From Adineta steineri (taxonomy: Eukaryota; Rotifera; Eurotatoria; Adinetida; Adinetidae), in contig CAJNOI010000289.1 in the NCBI GenBank assembly GCA_905250115.1, positions 23,840 through 87,839 on the forward strand: DNA of 64,000 bases. Direction: 5' to 3'. The translations under genes and the position numbers were made by a program. Every line of letters begins with the position of its first letter. The stretch's first letter is position 1. Under the pieces are notes generated by a model. The model saw only the letters and a list, made by a program, of their open reading frames with translations. It was not told where the DNA came from and made no database searches. Shown here one piece after another: positions 1 to 11,400 of this stretch.

Positions 1-543
1 TTAGTCTATCGGAATCAACAATATATCTTTGTTAATGCATTAGAAGCGAATTGGTTGATAGGACGTTTACGATCGAATAAATCTCCGACAACGACTTTAC
101 GCTTATTATTACCACGTATAAAAAAAAATCAATCAATACTTGTCAATACTTCAACTCTGACAGTTCCTCCATTAATTAATTTCCCCAATGAAGCTACTGC
201 TGTCAACATACCATTCGATTACTTGGTTCAACTATTCATATTCAACGGTACTCTCTTTTTCGATAACGTTACCGAGCAAACCGAATATTGTCAATGTTTA
301 CGTTTATGTCCTAAACCTCGAACAGAAAAAGAAGAAAAAGCTTTTGAAAAAAGATGGATCGATAGTGATGGATTTATAAGTGATCCTCGGTATTATCATC
401 ATTTACAAATTGCGCAAGCTCGATTTAAGTCCAACCCACTCGCATTTATCAAACAAGTTATCGACAATCGAAATAATTCACATGTACCTCTATCATCACA
501 TGTTGGTAGTATTATTTTCAAATCATTAAAACTCATTAAATAA
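1..543 (+). CDS. C-terminal part of a large unrecognised protein (5' end outside window)
   Basis: The frame is open from base 1 to a TAA at 541-543, so this is the 3' end of a gene starting upstream, giving about 180 residues. No signal peptide or membrane segment is visible. The end carries a DSDGFI motif near residue 127 of the visible part, then a phenylalanine/lysine-rich stretch and an SSHVGSII motif close to the stop. A DGFI block followed by a conserved His-x-Gly close to the C-terminus reminds me of the very large DUF3638/DUF3645 (ubiquitinyl-hydrolase-annotated) proteins, but this is a weak memory-based match. Ordinary animal codon use; no partner gene is seen. Treat the function as unknown. 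Confidence 0.6.
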   Translation, partial: LVYRNQQYIFVNALEANWLIGRLRSNKSPTTTLRLLLPRIKKNQSILVNTSTLTVPPLINFPNEATAVNIPFDYLVQLFIFNGTLFFDNVTEQTEYCQCLRLCPKPRTEKEEKAFEKRWIDSDGFISDPRYYHHLQIAQARFKSNPLAFIKQVIDNRNNSHVPLSSHVGSIIFKSLKLIK

Positions 544-700
544 AATTAATAACACTTTCTTGCTTTTCATTTTAAATAAAAAAAACTAACAATCAGAAAA
601 ATAATTCAACGTCCACTGGGTTCTATAGTATCTGTTCATATCATATCATTGTTTCTTTCCTCATATTTCGTGAGAACTTATAGACGAAAGTAAAACGAAA

Positions 701-758
701 GGATATGGGTGTGGGTCCGAGTTCAGAGTGATCATACTGCTGTCACCCACATCCACCC
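701..758. repeat. Telomere-like fold-back motif
   Basis: G-rich arm at 701-716 (GGATATGGGTGTGGGT), a 27-nt spacer, then C-rich arm at 744-758 (CACCCACATCCACCC). The arms are imperfectly complementary and composed of TGTGGG-like units. Confidence 0.6.
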
Positions 759-1603
759 TTCGTTAAAGAAATGAAAGAAAAAAATACTCCAATATACTCT
801 ATTGTTTCGTTGTGACAAAGGATATATTTATCAAAATAATAATGTAAAATTACTAAAGAGCTTTTTACCTTGACATAGTTATCGTTTTTCAGAATATCAG
901 CTAACCTATTGATAGAAACAGATATGGTTTGAGAAAAGTATTTTATTGTGAAGAAATACTAAATGCATTAACTAAGTTAATTCTACTGATAGAATCCTGG
1001 TTTATTTTAAATATACGTGCAGTTAAAACATGGTGCTGATTTTGTAAAAACTCTATCCAATTCTTTTTCTTAATTATAAACAATTTTTATCAAATTCAAA
1101 GTTACATACAGGACAAAAGTAATAACACAAAAATTAATTAGCTATTTCTCTTTGATAATCTGGCGCCGGATAAAAACGTTTTCAATAAGAGTTAGAGTTT
1201 TCTCGATTTTTTCAGACCACAAATAACTTGTGTTGCATCGTGTAAACTCTACAATGTTTTTAAATGATACTTTATAATTTTTGATTATCTAATTATTTTT
1301 ATGTTTTTTACCAATCTCAGCGACGAACAGATATCGATTATATATATCTGAAGAGGAAAATCTCAACTGTCATTTAGTATGAATTCTAAGGAAATAATAT
1401 ATCAATAAAAATATTGTTTTTCATTGATTGTAAATCATTCTTATTGTGCAGGTGTTGATCGATATGAGTGAAAGAAAGATTTTTGTTTTCTACTGACATC
1501 TATACTATTCAATTTTATTTTAATGAATAATAAATAACATTTTTCTTTTCTATTCATTTTATTATAATAAACTTCATTGAGAGTGTTATACTAGTATATG
1601 AAC

Positions 1604-1654
1604 GGGTGTGGGTATGAATAACCAAAAACTTAATCGCACCCACACGCACACCCA
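1604..1654. repeat. Telomere-like fold-back motif
   Basis: G arm 1604-1613 (GGGTGTGGGT) and C arm 1637-1654 (CACCCACACGCACACCCA) separated by an AT-rich spacer of about 23 nt. It lies about 75 bases beyond the stop codon of the monooxygenase gene. Confidence 0.6.
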
Positions 1655-1726
1655 AGATCAACGAATGATTATATTTTAGAAACTATTTTATTTTTTAGGA
1701 TAAGAAAAAAATTGCTGCATGATAAA

Positions 1727-3860
1727 TCACAAGTTTAGTTTGTCTTTCACGAAATTGATTAGATCTTGTCGTTTATCGACAACTTCCACCTGTTCTGGAA
1801 TGTTCGGTAGTTTCTTTTTGAGTTCGACTCGATCTCGCGTATAGACACCGAGAGGTACATCAAGATTGAATTCGTTGAGAAGATGCACTACGTCGATGAC
1901 ATTTTTCGATTCTTTGAAATATCGACCGCGACAGATCACTACTTTCTTCTGTTGAAGTCTGATGTCTTCTGCATGATCTTNNNNNNNNNNNNNNNNNNNN
2001 NNNNNNNNNNNNNNNNNNNNNNNNNNNNNNNNNNNNNNNNNNNNNNNNNNNNNNNNNNNNNNNNNNNNNNNNNNNNNNNNGCGATTTACGATTTACATTC
2101 ATCCATTCTGTCGCTTGTTCGATGGTGTGAACAACTGCCAGCTCAATGAACGTTTCTTTAGGTAAGTTGCCAACGGTATCGACTAGCGTTTCGACATCTT
2201 TGGTCATTGGCTCATTAACGATCCACAATGAAAGGAAACGCTGCTGGACTAAAATGCTGGGTGTATGCGTAAGTGGATTTTTCTTCAGTTCCGGAACTTC
2301 AACAAAATTCTTCGGATTGAATGGAAAGGTATCTTCGACGAGAACATCGATGCCGCCCATTTCCCGCGTAGGCCATGGATTAGCTAATGAGAGCTGAGCG
2401 ACGGCATTGGGCGAAATTCGATTGGAAGCACGTTGCAGTTCTTCGTCGATAATTGGTCGGTCTTGATGAGGCCAATCAGCTCGTTCTTGAAGGCGCTCGC
2501 GCATATCTTGCAACTTCCGAATTAATCGTCTCGTATATTTCACATGACAGTGACCCACACCCGCATAAGAATACGAATCAACGACACTTTGATCGATTGG
2601 ATCGATGAGAACACGTAGTGATCTGCCTTGCTGTTCTCTCGCGCGAAGACGAGCCATAAAACCTTCATAGTCCAGAAAATCAAGAAAACGAAGAGGTCGA
2701 CGAACAGTGATGGTCTCCGGCGACGCTTTGGTTCGACACGAATGAACAATGTTTCGAGCGAGAGCCATGGCTGCCTTCATTCCACTGTTCATGCCACGAC
2801 CGGGCCAAAAGTGAACATTCAATGCCGCATCGCCAGCGAGACAAGCTAACGCTGTTTTGTATTGTTTTCGTCCACCGGCTTTTGGTACAGACGACGCTTT
2901 TTCATCTTTATCTTCTTGAATTTCAAAGCGAAGTTCTCGCACAACAATAGAAGCATGTCGAACGTTGATTTCGATGGGCACCACACGAAAGACGTACTTG
3001 GGAGAAATTTTAAAGAATTCCAAACCTTGTCGAACGATCGTCCAAACGAGTGATGAGTTCGGACACTTATTTACATCTAGCAAGTCCAATGGTTCATTGA
3101 GATGTTGAAACTCTTGTAAGCGTTCACGCAGTTCCTCGTATTCGCTTTGTATCAGACGAATATTTAAATAACCACGACGACTAGACGATGAATTCACTAA
3201 ATATCGAGTTTGAGCGACAGTTAACACACAGTTCAGAGCTTGATGTAATGGCTCTTCCGGCGCTGGGACGTGTGCTGGGATCTGATAAGCGACACCACAC
3301 GCATATTCAACTCCTTCGCTAATCATGGGTATGTTACAGTAACGGCGAACGAAGGAATTTGAACCATCTGCTCCGATCAACATATCAAAATTACCTGCAA
3401 TACAAATAAGATATTATCCGAAACACTAGTCAATTCACATACCTTTAATTAGACGCTCGGTTTGTTCTTGTAAAGCTTCAGGAACTAATTCGATTTGTCC
3501 ATTTTGTACGAATGGTTGAATCAAGGCAAAGAGTCGATCTTCCACTTCCCGAATAGGAATATTTCGTGATGTTGGCCATACACGTTCATCATAATTCTGA
3601 AAAAGACCTTTCTGAATGTAAGGAGGCATTTGCTGTATAACATGATCTTGCAAGGTCACCACTTGATCTCGACGTGTTTTTCCTTGTTCCTCACCTTGCC
3701 AGCGTGTGATGCTGTCTTCATCAACAAACCAACGACCCTCATAGATAATAATCTTCACATGTTCACCCATCATCATGGCAAGGTTTAGAGAGAATGTTAA
3801 TCCCACAGGTCCTCCTCCTGAAACCACCACTACCAGTGGAGATTGATTTGCATCCGCCAT
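1727..3860 (-). CDS. FAD-dependent monooxygenase-like protein (interrupted by assembly gap)
   Basis: Predicted flavoprotein hydroxylase of the class A / kynurenine-3-monooxygenase-like fold, using FAD and NAD(P)H; the substrate is not predictable. Exon 1 is 3443-3860 and exon 2 is 1727-3394, joined by a 48-nt GT-AG intron (3395-3442) that keeps frame. Seen: the N-terminal dinucleotide-binding loop SGGGPVG at residues 14-20, the DG motif GADGSNS around 147-153, and the second FAD motif AGDAALN around 326-332, followed by PGRGMNSG. A C-terminal ~150-residue part, split by the N gap, reads as alternating beta/alpha segments and may be a Rossmann- or receiver-like add-on. The frame changes across the 100-N gap, so the gap length is a placeholder and some residues are missing. 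The true C-terminus is the frame ending at 1727. Confidence 0.8.
1981..2080. other. Assembly gap (100 N)
   Basis: A run of exactly 100 N lies inside the last exon of the monooxygenase gene. The coding frames on the two sides do not match through 100 bases, so the real length differs. Confidence 0.99.
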
Positions 3861-5430
3861 TGAATTCGTGTGTGTATAGTGTATCTGAAAAAAGCGAGAA
3901 ACGAAAGATTAGATTGCACATTCAAGTGTTGTTAACAGGTTTTATATATCCAACAGAAATACAGTGTCATGATTTGATCTTAGTCAGAAGAAGGACGGAA
4001 GTGAAATAAGAATTAATTTCTTCTCCAATTTTTGGAGAATGAGTCGAACAGAACAGCAAAACAATTTATGTGTCGTGAATTTGAAATAGTCGACGACGGC
4101 GAACGGTAGTAGAGAACACAAAATAATGATATTTAAATTGATATTGACAAAAAACAAAGTGACGATAGATCTGCTATCGCTACGAATATCACATCAAATG
4201 CGAATAATAATTTGTTTTTTCGCTTAGTGTCTGATCTCGTTGTTATCGCTCTTTCTTGTTCTTTATTTTTCTTCTTTCATACAACAAAAATCTTCCCTCT
4301 CTTCACAATATTCACTTCTTAAATACTCAACGATATCAGTAGTACGTGAGGAAATGAAAGAGAATCAGCATTCTTTTTGGCAAGAGATACATCATACCAG
4401 AATACTTCCCCTCCTCACCGATAAAGAAAAGAAAAATAATATAATAGAATGAAAAAAACAGAAAAAAAAACGACTAAAATAAAGAGTACATAATGTTACA
4501 ATATAACATAAAAGTAAAATAGTAATCGCAAAAGGTTTTAAAAGAAAATGAAAGTAATTCATGAAGGAAATAATCATACTAAAAAAAGAAATGTAACCAA
4601 CACTACCAAGTATAAGTTATAATGAATTTGCACGTTCATCTTGAAAAGCATTTATCATGATCATATTAAAAATTGACGAAGTTAAAATTCGATGCTTGTG
4701 TGTGTTTTTTGTTCAGAATAAGAAATGGTTAAAAACGTGGATAGGCGTGGGACTCACACCCAATAAAGTTATAATTGATTTTCAATCGAAACAAGATGAA
4801 GAAAATGTAAAATGAATAATTAAAATTAATTATTTTGAGAGAACAGTACATCAAATGATGGTCAGGGAGATAAAATAAATCAATAGTTAAACAACAACAC
4901 AATAAGCTCTCTCTTTACATATACACAAAATAAAATAAAAAACAACAACTGATAATAACAATGACAAATAATCACCAATAAACAAACCAAACAATGATCA
5001 GAATTAATATCAGCAACATTAAAGCAATCATTAATTCATATGAAAAAATTAGCAATTATACTTGACACAGTTTATATTAATTAGATTTTAGATATCTTCA
5101 TGACCTTAAGTTTATCACTAAAAGAAGCGTGTGAATATGTGATGTATATAGAATTCATACCCACACTCTCTATTAACCATTATATCTTAAATTAATTTTT
5201 GTAGATTTATTTTGTTATAAATTTATCAGTAATTCCCTTTTCATCTCTACTAGAAATTTGTCAAAGAAAAGAAATTAGAATTCTTTTATTGTAATCTAAG
5301 ACACTAAAATTATTTGAATATTCATAAAATACGAAAACATCTTATGAATATGGTTGCGGATGCCGGTGTAGTTGACGAAGGCGCATCCACACACACTACA
5401 CTAAAAAAAAGATATAGGAAAAAAAACAAA
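3861..5430. other. Intergenic spacer
   Basis: AT-rich, no supported gene. It holds a very short fold-back at 4744-4761 (GGCGTGGG, 3-nt loop, CACACCC) and two weaker ones at 5127-5172 and 5351-5400 with degenerate GTGTG/CACAC arms. Confidence 0.6.
4744..4761. repeat. Short telomere-like fold-back motif
   Basis: GGCGTGGG followed after three bases by CACACCC; the tightest loop of the family in this window. Confidence 0.4.
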
Positions 5431-8400
5431 TCATTGTTCATCAAGTTTTTCTGCAATTGTTATTGATAGTGTCAATTGTTTTTGTTGTAAATGACATTTA
5501 ATTCGACTGAGAATAGTAATTGTTGATAATTTTTCGTCTTCATCATTATAATAAACTCGATAAATATAATAATTATTTTGATTTTGAAGTAAACATTCAA
5601 TTTCACCAATCGATATTTGAAAAGTATTTTGTTTAGGTACTCGAGTTGTTTTTACTTCTATAAATTCGGTTTGCTTCTTATTTTCATTTCGAATCAATTT
5701 AATATCAAATGGTTGACCTGATTCGTTTTGTTGATTGTTCCATTGAATTTGTGCATCGGGATGCTTCCATAGAAGATATCGATACACAAAGTCTTCACCT
5801 CGACGACCAATTATAGAATCAGTTTCATTATTAGGTAGATTTAAATTAGTAGGCAATGCTTGATCAGATAATGTAGTAGGAATTAAAGCAATATCGGTAA
5901 AATTTGAAATTTGAATAAGCTCGAAGTTGATGGATGGCTGTGGTGGAGTGAAATCAGCGAGTGTAACAGAGTTAGTATGAGATACAGTCGATCCTTCAAA
6001 AGTTTTATTAGTTGTAGTTGTTTCTAGAAAAGAATTATAATTAAGAATACATTTTTATCATCAACGAACTACTAGGATAATGTTGAATGTCTTTATTCTT
6101 ACCATTAGAATGTTTCTCTCTGTCTCTTGGTACTGTTTGTTCACTGCTCTCATGAACATTGGCTGATGTTGCTCTTTCTCTAACTACATCTGTTAATTGT
6201 AGGTCGGATTTTGCTGAATGCTCTTTATTCAAAGCTTCGTTCGAAAGAGTTGCACCGGCTGTGGATGGAATACAAATGAGTGGTTTTGGTTGATCTGGAT
6301 CTAATATTGGTTTAGTGGTAGGCTTTTTCGGCTGCCAACCAGGTTCATCTTTGAATCTTTGTAACATTTCAGGTGTATACGTAATGATCTCATTATTTCC
6401 GTCATCCTCTTCTTCTTCTTTTTCTTTTTCTTTTATCGATGAAGAATTTAGTTCGCTCTTCATTATTTGTGGAATTATCCATTTAGATATATTATGATCA
6501 GGGAGTATTTCTCGTTGTTTAATTAAATTTTCTACACCATGTTGTTCATATGATTTATATAATTCTTGTATAAATTGAGAAAGTTGTAAACGAGCTGATA
6601 CATCTTCAATTAAATAATCTACGATAGTATCAATATGATAGTTTTCATTCTTGGCATATTTTTGTAAAATATAAAAGTTGCTTGTTGATTCATCGATATA
6701 GCTGTTTAGAGTTGATGGTAGAGGAGCTTTACGAATCAGATTCTCTCCATATTGATAGGATAGATAAATACAATCAACTAAAAGAAAATTCATTTTTGAG
6801 AAGATTGATTGAAGACAACAAGATCGTGTTTCTGGCAAGAGTCCATTACTGATTAGATAATCCTGAATAAGTTCAATTGAATGACTATAAAATTCATGTA
6901 ATTCTCTTGCTGGTTGTCTATTATCAACATTAACTAATACTTTAATAACATTAGCTAGATCATCGATATTAAAAAGTGTACAGAATTGTTGTTTAAATTC
7001 AATTGAATGAATCAAATTGTCTAAAGATAAAAGAAATATTCTATTACAATGGTCATTTTCTTTTCTTTCAAATATACCTGGTAATTTAATAATTCGTATA
7101 ACATCAGAGAAAAGATCTACAACAATCATATCATGAGGATAATAGGGTCGATCAGTATATTTAACCAATTCATTTCCATTGTTGATACAAGGAATAAATG
7201 ACCAATTAATCGTTGTATCTAAATGTAGATAATTTAGTATAGATTATATTTATTCATCTTTCTATACCTTTCACTAAAGTTTGCTTATTATCTGTAAATG
7301 CTAATTGTGTAATGACATTAATACATTTCCAAATATAATCAAATGTTTTCTTTTTAATATCACTCAATAATAAAAGATAATCATCAAGTGTTGGTCCTTG
7401 TTTTATTTGAAGAATCTCGAAAAAGAATTGTTGAAAAAATTTATTATTATTATAATATGGTTGTAGTGCAATGTGTTGATTTGATGTGCGTGTTTTAACA
7501 TCAATAGTAGTTAATAAAGCAAGAGGATCCTCCCAGAATACTTCATCAACGAATACAAATTCACCAATATCATCTGTTCGTGGAATAAATATAAGCGGCC
7601 ACAGACGAAAACGAGCAAGAAGACGACGAATTTCTTCATCCATAGATATAAACAAGTATATATTTTGAATATTTTGAAGTGTATCATGATATAATTGACG
7701 TGGTTGTGTTGAAATTGTACATGGAATTCTAGATAAGAAATGAAAATATTCTATTAATCTATACATATAAAGAAGAGTATTTGTCTATTCTTTATGCATT
7801 TGGTCTCTGTAATAGCAAAGACACTCACATCCACCCTCAAGATGGTATATCAGCTGGTATGATAATAATTATTAACTTACGGATTTGAGTCTTGTTCATC
7901 AGTCATATTGATTAATTTCCATAACATATCACTATCAAGATTACATGACCATTTCATCAATAATTCAAACATTGTCATATGAGATATTTCTTGTTTAAAT
8001 CCTAGTATTTGAACAAAATTCATATCACTCAATCGAACAATTGATGGATCTAAACATGGAACATATCGACGAAATGGATTATTTACGGGTAAATAATAAA
8101 CATCAGATGGTTTGTATGACTGTCCATCAGAAACAGGTATCCACGAATGTTTTCTTAATGATAAACAAAGTGAAGAAGCAACACCATGAACTGGTGCTGT
8201 CGCGCCTGTATGTCGATCACGAGCTCGAATAACTGATGATGCATAATACGATCCAAAGAATTTAAAAGTATAATCTAAATAACGTAGAATTTCGAAATAT
8301 TGATTTGCATTAAGACTATCTTTGGACATAATAAGTGTATCTAATTCATCAGAACAATTATCTTCAATAATAAATGGTTCAAAAATTAATAAAGATAATG

Positions 8401-11400
8401 TTTGAATTTCTGAACTCCATTGAGTATTAACAAGTTCTTCAACCTTAATAAATCCTAATAAATAAATTAATTTTAATTAATATTTACTTTTATATCTATA
8501 AACTAACTTTCATCTTTTTTTTTAATAAGAAAAAAACCATGAAGATCAAGTTCATTAAGAAAATAGTTGAATTTTAGTCGTTCTTTAGCATGATAAAACA
8601 ATTCCTTTTGATATTCAATTAAGTAATCATTTGAAATAAATTGAAAACGATTTGGAAATAATTTTAATAAATCAAGTGATGTTTGACTTCCATATAATGA
8701 TGTTAAATGAACAATATCTGTTTCATTTGAATTTATACGAATGAAATTACCTTGTTGTGTTTTAATAATTAATTGATTTCTTAATTTTTTCATATCATTT
8801 GCAAACTCTGCAGGATTAAGCGAATAAAGATCTTTATAAATAAAAATTAAATAAGCAATAAGAACAGAATCAGATTTAGTTTTCCATTGCATCTCATCCG
8901 CCATAATTGGTAATACATGATTTGCATAAATTCTTCGGATTTGCCGAAATTCACTTATACCTAAAACAAAGAAACAGTTTCTTGAGGGTGTGGGTGTGGG
9001 CGTGGGTGAGAGCAGGGGCGTAAGTCAGGTGTCAGAGCGGGGGGGGGTGTAGGAAGGGCGCAGCCCTAGTTTTTCAATTTCAATGGTAAAAAAAAGTGAA
9101 CTTTCTAGAAGCAGGGGGGGGCGCAAACCCCTTTTTCCTATTAGTTTTCGGAAGCAGGAGGGGTTATGCGCCCCCCCCCCTATTTACGCCACTGGGTGAG
9201 AGTGTGGGTATGGGTGAAGGTTAGGCTGAAGATGTGGGTGGGAGTCGGCGTTTTTATTTTTATTCTATCTACACTGACACCCACACCCTTAATGATGACA
9301 TCTCAAAGTTTTCGACACTGCCCTCGATCGCCATTATTTTTGTCGATGAATGTTGTGTCGATCTTTTGTCGTCCGACAATTTTTCTTTCGGCGTTTTCAG
9401 TGTAAATCATAATAAATTTACCTAATTTTTTCAATAAATCTTTAATTGAATTTAAACGTCGTGGATATTTCTTTTCAATATATTCCATTAATCTCTCATC
9501 AATTGTTGGTAAACCTTCTGCAACAAGTTTGAGATATTTAGCAAATTCAGTTGATTTATCTAATGGAAAAAAAATTGCTTTATCTTTCATTTCTTCAATT
9601 GATACTAATCGTGTTTGTTGCTGTAATGGAATTATTTTCATTTGTTTAAGTTGATCCATAGTTGTTATTTCATTTTGATCATTATCATTGTAATTAAAAT
9701 CAGGTTGATCTCGTTCTTGTTGAAAACTATAATCAATACATAGAAACCATTGTGCAACTAAAATAAAAAAAACGATACTTTTCTTTTTTATTTTCAAGAC
9801 AAAATTTATCAAACTTTGTTCAATTGTTGTTGTTTTCGTTGAATATTCTTGATCATTTTGAGTATATAATGTTTTAATTAATTTCAAAATTGTTGAAAAA
9901 TCTAATCGTCGACAACCTAATTTAATTAAAATATTTTCATCACATTCATTTACAAATTGTTCATTTAAATAATAATTATTAAAATGTGATAAAAGTAAAT
10001 CAGATGTAAAAATTTGTCGTATAAATGAATCACGAACAAAAACACATTGTGTTGGAGAAATCCATTGAATATTTTCTTGATCTTTCTCAGAAATAATCGG
10101 TAGTTGAATACATCCCATTAATCCTTTAATTGCTTTATCAATAAATGAATTAAAATATGGATCGAGATCATTTTGAGTTGGAAGCATTTTAATAAAATAT
10201 TTTAAAGTTTCCATTGAATCTAATGATCCAATATGTTTTTGTACATCGATCGAACAAGTCGTTAGAAGTTTGGGTAGATTTTTAAATAGATCATAAGCAG
10301 TAGGTAGAAGTTGAATCATTTCTTTTTTTAACCATTCATTCCAAATATTATCACGTAAAACTCCTTGTCGCGTAGCTGGTATTTCAAAATCACCTTGAAG
10401 AATAAAACGAAAACCATATGAACAAAGTGGTAAATAAGCAAAAAGTGGTTGAGATGGAAGTATAGCATATGATGATGATTCATGAATTGCATCTAATGGA
10501 TAAGCAATAGCTATGATTGTCGATTGAATATCACCTTTAACATCATTAAGTTGTCTTTTTATATTCAATGGAATTTCACTAGTTGTTTTAACAACAAGCC
10601 AAAAACTTCGAAGAATATTTTCTGATGTTGTTGTACGTTCTTGTAATTCAATAATTTGTCCATTAGCATGATCAATTCGTGTAAATATTCGAGTATTTAT
10701 TTTATGATTATCTTTTTCACGAACAATTTCAATTTGTCGAAGACGATTAAGAAAAAGTAATAGACGAGCATGAATATCATCAAAATTTCGTTTCAATCCA
10801 ATTCCACGTTCTTCCATTTTGATTGGTAAACGAATACATGTTGTCCAATCACTTACTGAAGGTAAAAGTTCTTCGGATTGTTCTAACCAAATGGGTCGAA
10901 TATAACCGATTTTTTCGTTACCTAAGTCTGTATCAAAACAAAAATGATAATCTCCCGAGTGAATTTCAGGACGATGAGATACCATAAATACTGATTTAAA
11001 TCCAATTCCTTTATGTCCAGTGTAACCTTGTTTATGTTTACCTTTAGTTGATTTTCCTACATTACAAATAGCTGTGACATTATCTGGTTGAAAACCGATT
11101 TCATTATTACAAACAAGAATACGATCGGATGAGACAATAAAACGTAATGTAGGTAAACAATCGGATGAATAATGATTATCATCTGAATTTTGTATTAATT
11201 CCAAAACAAAATGACCTTGATCTGAATAAAGATCATTTGATAATTTTTCTAAACTTCGTTCAAGTACTCCTTTAAGATTGTTTACAATTGACTGGCCGGC
11301 AGCATCAAGACTACTATCAACACCGAATCCTTCACGAATTTTCTTAATATGTTCATATGCAGCAGAACATGAACTCGGGTCATTTATGTTTGTATTGTTA

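Larger units (their letters stand above)
544..1726. other. Intergenic spacer with two telomere-like fold-backs
   Basis: AT-rich spacer between the 3' ends of two convergent genes. No convincing coding frame. It contains two G-arm/C-arm fold-back motifs (701-758 and 1604-1654), listed separately. Confidence 0.7.
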
